Source: Cacajao melanocephalus
Taxonomy: Eukaryota > Chordata > Mammalia > Primates > Pitheciidae
Length of the DNA: 64,000 nucleotides
Direction of reading: 5' to 3'
NCBI GenBank assembly: GCA_963573385.1
Contig: CAUYLG010039339.1
Coordinates: forward strand, 1 to 64,000
Position 1 is the first letter of the stretch, and each line of letters starts with the position of its first letter. Of this stretch, positions 57,461-64,000 are shown piece by piece. The translations under genes and the position numbers were made by a program. The notes beneath the pieces were generated by a model. That model had not been told where the DNA came from, ran no database searches, and saw only the letters and a list, made by a program, of their open reading frames with translations.

Positions 57461-59640
57461 CCGACAAGCCCATGAGCACAGAAAACATTGGGAACGAAGC
57501 ACAAAGACAGTTCTGTGTGTTTACGGATGCGGGGGTCGAGTGAGAGGGAGAAGTGGGAGGTCTCTTCATTCCACATCCTTCTAAGTTTTGGTTTCTTTTT
57601 TAAAATCATCAAAGTGTGTTACTAGATATTTTGTTTTGTTTTTTACTTAATCAAGTTCTAAATACACTGTTCTAATAGAAAATTTAAACAGTCCAGTGAA
57701 AGCTTACTGTCCCTTTTGATCATACCCCAGGACCAGGAAGGCTGTTTAGAGGTATTTGCCTCCAAAAAAGACAGAAAATATGTAGTATTGTTTTGTGGGG
57801 GTTTTCACATAGTGATTTTTTTCAAATAAATACTTAGGATTATAAACAAATAATTGGTCCCACCCAAAACTCTCTGAATATTACAAGGACCCCTCCCCCA
57901 CCAGCAACCCACCCACACACACCCCCAAAGTTCACAGCAGGCCGCAGGTTCTGGCTGGGGAAGAAAGCAATCATGAAGACCATTTTTAAAAACTTAATCC
58001 TGAGTAGTTCAACGTATACCCTCATTTGCCTTGTGTTCTTTCTTTTACGTTTTGCTTTATTTTTAAACAGCTGAGTTTTTAGGGCCCACAGAAAAGTGTG
58101 GTTGGTCAATAAGAAGAAACGTGACTATCTTAGTTCTTTTTAAAATTATTATTTTCTTAAAAAGAAAGAAAAGAAATGAGCTCAGAGTTTAGAAAATAGC
58201 AACAACAACAAAAAAAAAGAGTTCGTGAACCTTATTTGAACTGGGAAAACATACACAACACTTGACTAATTAAATTTAATTGTGTCTGGGCTCTGCCTTG
58301 CGAAACAATGGAGTTTCCTTCTTTCAAATGAAAATGATAATGACATTTTATTTCCGAAATAAAATTTCCAAACTAAAATGTTGCAAATGGTAAAGGAAAA
58401 CTGGCATGTCAAGAAAGCTGGTTGAATCTTACGTTAATTATGTTACTGACAGCACTGTTAATACAATCAGAAGACAGAATTCCACATCTCAAACCAAAGC
58501 ATCCACTAGGATCCACCTGTGAAAAGTCACCTTCCAGTCCCATGTCCCCAGAGGCCACCTGGGTCCACACTGACACCCCCAAATATGCTCACTGCAGATC
58601 TCCTCCTCGCACCGCTCCATGGATACCCCACCTCCGGCACCCAACAGCGACTTGGCTGCCATTCACCAGGAAACCTCAGAGGAGCAGCGGGCCAGCCAAG
58701 CACCCCCGCCCCTGCCCTGGGGGCCTCCACAAAAGCTGGGGAGCAAATGCAGCCCACTTCTTTTTCTGCCCACTGCTTCAGGGCCTACCCCTAGAAGACA
58801 ACGGGACAAAAGTGAGAGAATTCCCTGACACACCCTCCCAGGGCGGGGACAGCAGCTCCTTCCTCCATTTGGTGCTGCCACAGCTTCCCCAGGAGACCTG
58901 GCCCGTCCACTCTGCCTCCTACTTCAAAGAGCTTCCAGGTCCCACATAAATCACACTTGCTGACAGCCCCACAATCCCAGCCGCCATGAGGATGTTTGCT
59001 TTTGTTGGCTTTTTTGTTTTTGCCCCGGTCCCTGTAAGAGAAACAAAGGCCCTAGCACTGGCCGCCTGGCATCAGGGGGCTGCAGGCGCAGACTGTCTTT
59101 CTACCAGCACCCGCCCCTGGAGAGCTGCCTCATCTGCTCTGACACCTGGGATGCCCCACTGCAGAAATCATGCACTACAATCACAGCCACAAGTTACACA
59201 GCTCAAGACTCTTCTCCAGGCCAACAGTGGGAGGGAGATGATAGGAGACAGATGGGCAGCCTACCAGTGATCCCTAGAGAGAAGGCCTTGGACACAGGAC
59301 AGGGCTGCACAGAGGTGCCCCATATGTCCAAGGGGCTGGCCAAGTGCAGGGATGACAAGTGGTGGGCACAGACCACAGCCCCAGCTGCTCCACGAAGCAC
59401 CCCCCTCCTCCAGCCAGGACTGACCTCATGAGTCTGTGCCTTCAACTTCTGATCGAAGCACCCACCAGTGCTGAGGGCCAGGGCCAGGGCCAGGCAGCTC
59501 ACCACCGCCACCCTACCTCCAGAGGCTCAGCAACAGCTTAGCAGCAGAACCTTTTTATCAAGTTCATTCTTAGGCAGAAACCCAAAAAGTAAAATCAACA
59601 GTGAGCGGCATTTGATTAGCAAACACTTGTGGGTAGAATT
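57461..59640. other. No gene confirmed; long unique segment
   Basis: The left part is A/T-rich and 58420-59550 is GC-richer. A 175-codon plus-strand open stretch (58422-58949) overlaps others in several frames and on the other strand. Nothing is recognised as a gene, RNA or repeat. Confidence 0.45.
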
Positions 59641-59990
59641 TGTGTGTTAGCTTCCTAGGGCCACCATAACTAAGCGCCACACACTGAGCGGCCTGAACAA
59701 CAAGAATCTGTCGTGTCACAGCTCTGGAGGTTGGGAATTTGCAGGGGTGCTTCCTTCTGAGGGTCCTCGGCTGCCCATAAGCCGAGCATCTTACGTGGTC
59801 TCTTATCTTCAGCCACTCTGCATATCATCTACCGCTGTGTGAGCTGGCCTGTGGCCAAATTGACCCTTAAGGACACCAGTCACATTGGATTAGAGACTAT
59901 CGTAAAGACCTCATTTTAAATTATCACCTCTGTAAAGACTCTTTCTCAAAATAAGGTTACGTTCTGAGATACTGGGAGTAAGGACTTCAA
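59641..59990 (-). mobile_element. Solo MLT1-type LTR (ERVL-MaLR), antisense
   Basis: Antisense counterpart of the LTR at 8953-9330: TGTTAGCTTCCTAGGGCCAC, GCTCTGGAGGTTGGGAATTT, GGACACCAGTCACATTGGAT and AAGACCTCATTTTAAATTAT appear in order. No internal retroviral sequence is adjacent. Confidence 0.82.
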
Positions 59991-60821
59991 CTTATCTTTT
60001 TTTGAGCAATTCAACAGATAACAGGGTGATATTCCCTGTTAAAAAGTCAATAAGCAGGAACACCCTTATAATGGCCATAAAAACTTGAAACTGCAAGTTT
60101 AGGAAGCAGCTCTAATCATATTTCTACCTGAACATCCTTTTAGATTTCCCATCTTTTGCTTTAGTTTCAAAATATCAAGAAAATTATGATTTTTTTTTTT
60201 GTGGCCAGTAACACATGCTAAAGTATTTTATCAAGAGTTCACAATGCAAACTCGGGATTATGGAATTAAACAGAGACGCCTGCTTCAGTCTGCACTAAAA
60301 CAAGCTGACCCAGAGATGCCTGTGGATGCACTGTTGGTCTGGCAGGAAGCAAACTTGGGTAGAGGCTTTCATGATAATTTAAAAAATGTTAAATATGCTT
60401 AAAATGGAATGTAGATCAAATATTTGTAAAGCCCAGAGGCTCTCCTGGTGGGGGGTTTGCAAACCCAGAGGACAAGGCGAGTTTCTCACAATTCAAACTC
60501 CCATTTCTCTAACTCCTCACTGGACTCCCCGCAGATCCAGACGCCCCAAGGGTCCAGGTGCACCCCAAATCACATATGAACTGTCACAGCCTACTCAATA
60601 AGCTGACTTCCCACCTTCTTCCTCATCTTCTCCTCTGGGCAGAGCCAGACAAAGAATTCTCACAAAGCAAGGAGGGAGATGATGGGAAAGAGGCCCTCAC
60701 TGCAGCAGCTCCTGACTCACTTGTCCCAATTTGTAGAGCTGTCTCCCCCAGGAGCTTCAAGAACGGATTCAACAACGTGATCACTAGCACAGGGGCGACA
60801 ATGCACAAAAAGACCCTGAGT
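59991..60821. other. No gene confirmed; unclassified
   Basis: A T run at 60190-60200. The 166-codon open stretch 60558-61058 has its second half inside an Alu and is not a gene. Confidence 0.4.
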
Positions 60822-61266
<445 letters not shown>

Positions 61267-61280
61267 AGATCTTATTCTAG

Positions 61281-61665
<385 letters not shown>

Positions 61666-61976
61666 AGATCTTATTCTAGAGATTGGTATCTCCACAGAAA
61701 TGAAAGGAAGAAGGTGAGAGTTTTTAAATAAGTACACTTCTCTCCTTCTGTACCGTTCTTCTCCCCACTCAGAATCTCTTCTTTGAAATTTCCCTCTATT
61801 CGCATCAATAGATCCCCATATTCACATGCATTTGTAGAATAGCCCACAGTTGAGAACTGGTACCATTTATTTGGCTCCCATTAAAAGACACATAGATGTT
61901 TCCAATGTTGCACTCCTGCAAATGCTGCTGCAAAGAGCATCAGTATTTCTTTAGACTGCCGGAGTATGTGCATTTT

Positions 61977-62257
<281 letters not shown>

Positions 62258-62285
62258 AGTATGTGCATTTTAAATGTTAACAAGT

Positions 62286-62595
62286 GGCCAGTGCAGTGGC
62301 TCACACCTGTAATCCCAGCACTTTGGGAGGCCGAGGCAGGCAGATCACGAGGTCAGGAGACTGAGACCATCCTGACTAACATGGTGAAACCCTGCCTCTA
62401 TTAAAACTACAAAAAATTAGCCAAGCGTGGTGGCACGTGCCTGTAGTCCCAGCTACTCAGGAGGCTGAGGCAGGATAATCACTCGAACCCCAAAGGTGGA
62501 GGCTGCGGTGAGCCAAGATGGCAACACTGTACTCCAACCTGGGCAAGAGAGCAAGACTCCATCTCAAAAAAATGAATAAATTAAATAAATATTAA
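62286..62595 (+). mobile_element. Alu SINE, full length
   Basis: GGCCAGTGCAGTGGCTCACA head, both monomers, CTCCATCTC end and an (AAAT)-rich tail. It lies 28 bp from the head of the antisense Alu to its left. Confidence 0.95.
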
Positions 62596-62960
62596 AAAGT
62601 AAGGTCAAATGGCCCCACATGTGGCCAGTCCTGCACCACTAATGCCACACTCCAGTTTTCATGCTCCTATTACCCACTTCTGATTTCAGCCAATTTCAGT
62701 CAAAAGAGCTTGGGATAACTGTTTTATAATTTGCATTTTCTTCAATCCTAGGAAGGTCACACTTTTTGCACAAGTTTGTGGCCTCTGGTATTTGTTCTTC
62801 TGCAAACTGCCTGACTATACCTTTTGTCCCTCATTTAATTGGGGCGATCATCTTTTTGTCACTGATCTTGTGAATTCTTTTACGTGCTCTGTATGTTGAT
62901 CGCTCATCTGTTCTCTCTGTGGTAAAGACCATCTCTCTGTCCCACAGTGGGATGTCAAAG

Positions 62961-63639
62961 CCTCTACATTGAGAAGCAGAAAATTGTGTATTTTGTGGTT
63001 GTTGTTGGAAAAAAGAAGACAGGCAGTAAACACTGGGAAGTGAAAGTGCCTCCTACCTTCTTTCTACACATGAATACAACATTTGTTTTCATAAACCCAG
63101 GGTTCTCAGTAAAGTGGAGAATGGTCCATGCCACAGTGTGCTGAAGTAGGTGGTAGCAAGAGCACTCACCAAAAGAGGGTTCCCGAATGAATGGGACTGG
63201 AAAGGACTGGATTAAACAAGGCTCAGCAGATGCCCAGTGGGCTGTATCTCTGGGCCCCACCCCACACTCACCTGCACCAAGACATCCAAGAGAGACTCAG
63301 AGCGGCTCAGAGCCCCTGAGCCTGGGTTCCTGGGCTCTGCACCCAGGGGGCCACGGCCTGTGTGATGTGAGGAAGCAACACCTTCCAGAATCCTGAACTT
63401 CCAAGCCCACAGGAACCCAAGAGCAGGGCTGCATTCAGGGCAACTCAGCCCCACTGGGTGCAAATCAAGTGAGAAAGGCCATTTCCAGCAGGCCTGGGTA
63501 TCAGGTAACACCAGGGCTTCTTGCTGATAACAGTATTGAGATGCTGTGAAAAACAACAGTTCTTACCATTCATGCTGAAGTACTTCCAGGTAAACAAGGC
63601 TGTGTGGGGCCTGTTAAGTAGGCCAGGGGAAATGAGGCA
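62961..63639. other. No gene seen; unclassified sequence
   Basis: Open stretches of 98 and 114 codons on the minus strand (62964-63260, 63212-63556) are unsupported. Confidence 0.4.
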
Positions 63640-63750
63640 AAATGAACATCGTAACTGGTAAAGCTGAGTGAAAAATATACAGGGGTTCACTGCACTAGTC
63701 TATGTTTGTTGAAAGTTTTCTATAATAAAAATCTTAAGAAAAAAAAATCA
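63640..63750 (+). mobile_element. L1M-type 3' end (tentative)
   Basis: GTTGAAAGTTTTCTATAATA followed by AAAATCTTAAG and an A run resembles the end of old L1M elements. Confidence 0.4.
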
Positions 63751-63881
63751 GAAAATTTGGGGCAATCCAGAAACTAGACAGAGATTTTTAGTCCCTTCAA
63801 TGAAATGCTGTTTGGCCTCAAAAGCACCTGGATATCCCATCCTGTGACATCATTTCCAATAAAATCATAACTGTTCGAGTC
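63751..63881. other. Unclassified spacer
   Basis: No recognised feature. Confidence 0.35.
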
Positions 63882-64000
63882 TTTTTTTTTTTATTTTTAT
63901 TTTTTGAAACACATTCTTGCTCTGTTGCCCAGGCTGGAGGGCAGCGGCTCGATCTCGACTCACGGTGACCTCCACCTCCTGGGTCCAAGTGATCCTCTTG
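63882..64000 (-). mobile_element. Alu SINE, antisense, cut by the window end
   Basis: T-rich tail, TGAAACACATTCTTGCTCTG, and the first part of the element to GATCCTCTTG at the last base. Confidence 0.93.

Noticed and set aside
58422..58949. 175-codon Pro-rich open frame
   Set aside because: Several frames on both strands are open in this GC-rich segment, so chance is the simplest explanation.

Overview
This window is primate, most likely human, nuclear DNA. The evidence is 28 Alu copies, a primate-type LINE-1 3' end, older mammalian repeats (L1M, L2, MIR, MaLR LTRs, Tigger and hAT-Charlie DNA elements) and a processed copy of profilin-1. I recognise no intact protein-coding gene, no functional RNA gene and no convincing host exon. 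It reads as intergenic or intronic sequence, and the locus cannot be fixed from the sequence alone. Repeat family names come from memory of consensus sequences, not from a search, and most boundaries were judged by eye.

Layout. 1-2257 is the 3' part of a LINE-1, broken by frameshifts and stops, with two key ORF2 residues changed. 2.3-9 kb is mostly unique sequence with an internal rearranged duplication, two Alus and a Tigger-like MITE. 9-10 kb holds a solo MLT1-type LTR, a second Tigger-like MITE and a hAT-type MITE. 10-17 kb is mainly unique, with a G-rich tract, a small CpG cluster and two old antisense L1 remnants. 17-21.2 kb has several Alus, an L2, an L1M 3' end and a pair of ~150 bp inverted duplicates about 2 kb apart. 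21.2-26 kb is GC-richer unique sequence with a MIR and a CA-rich minisatellite. 27.99-28.84 kb is a full-length processed profilin-1 pseudogene with poly(A) tail and target-site duplication. 29.6-31 kb holds tandem duplications and a long G-depleted CA-rich tract. 32-48 kb alternates old LINE fragments, unique sequence and Alus, with a seven-Alu cluster at 45.1-48.1 kb. 48-64 kb holds hAT MITEs, MIR, L1M 3' ends, a ~2.9 kb block of L1-derived sequence (54.6-57.5 kb), an antisense MLT1 LTR and a dense set of nested and inverted Alus near the right end. The window ends inside an Alu.

Nothing here works together as a gene system. The points worth following are structural: the inverted duplication at 19/21 kb, a perfect hairpin palindrome at 14.0 kb, a template-switch-like rearrangement inside an Alu at 47.9 kb, recent perfect tandem duplications at 29.6 and 30.8-31.0 kb, the processed PFN1 copy, and a plus-strand bias among LINE-1 fragments that could mean the window lies in an intron of a minus-strand gene.
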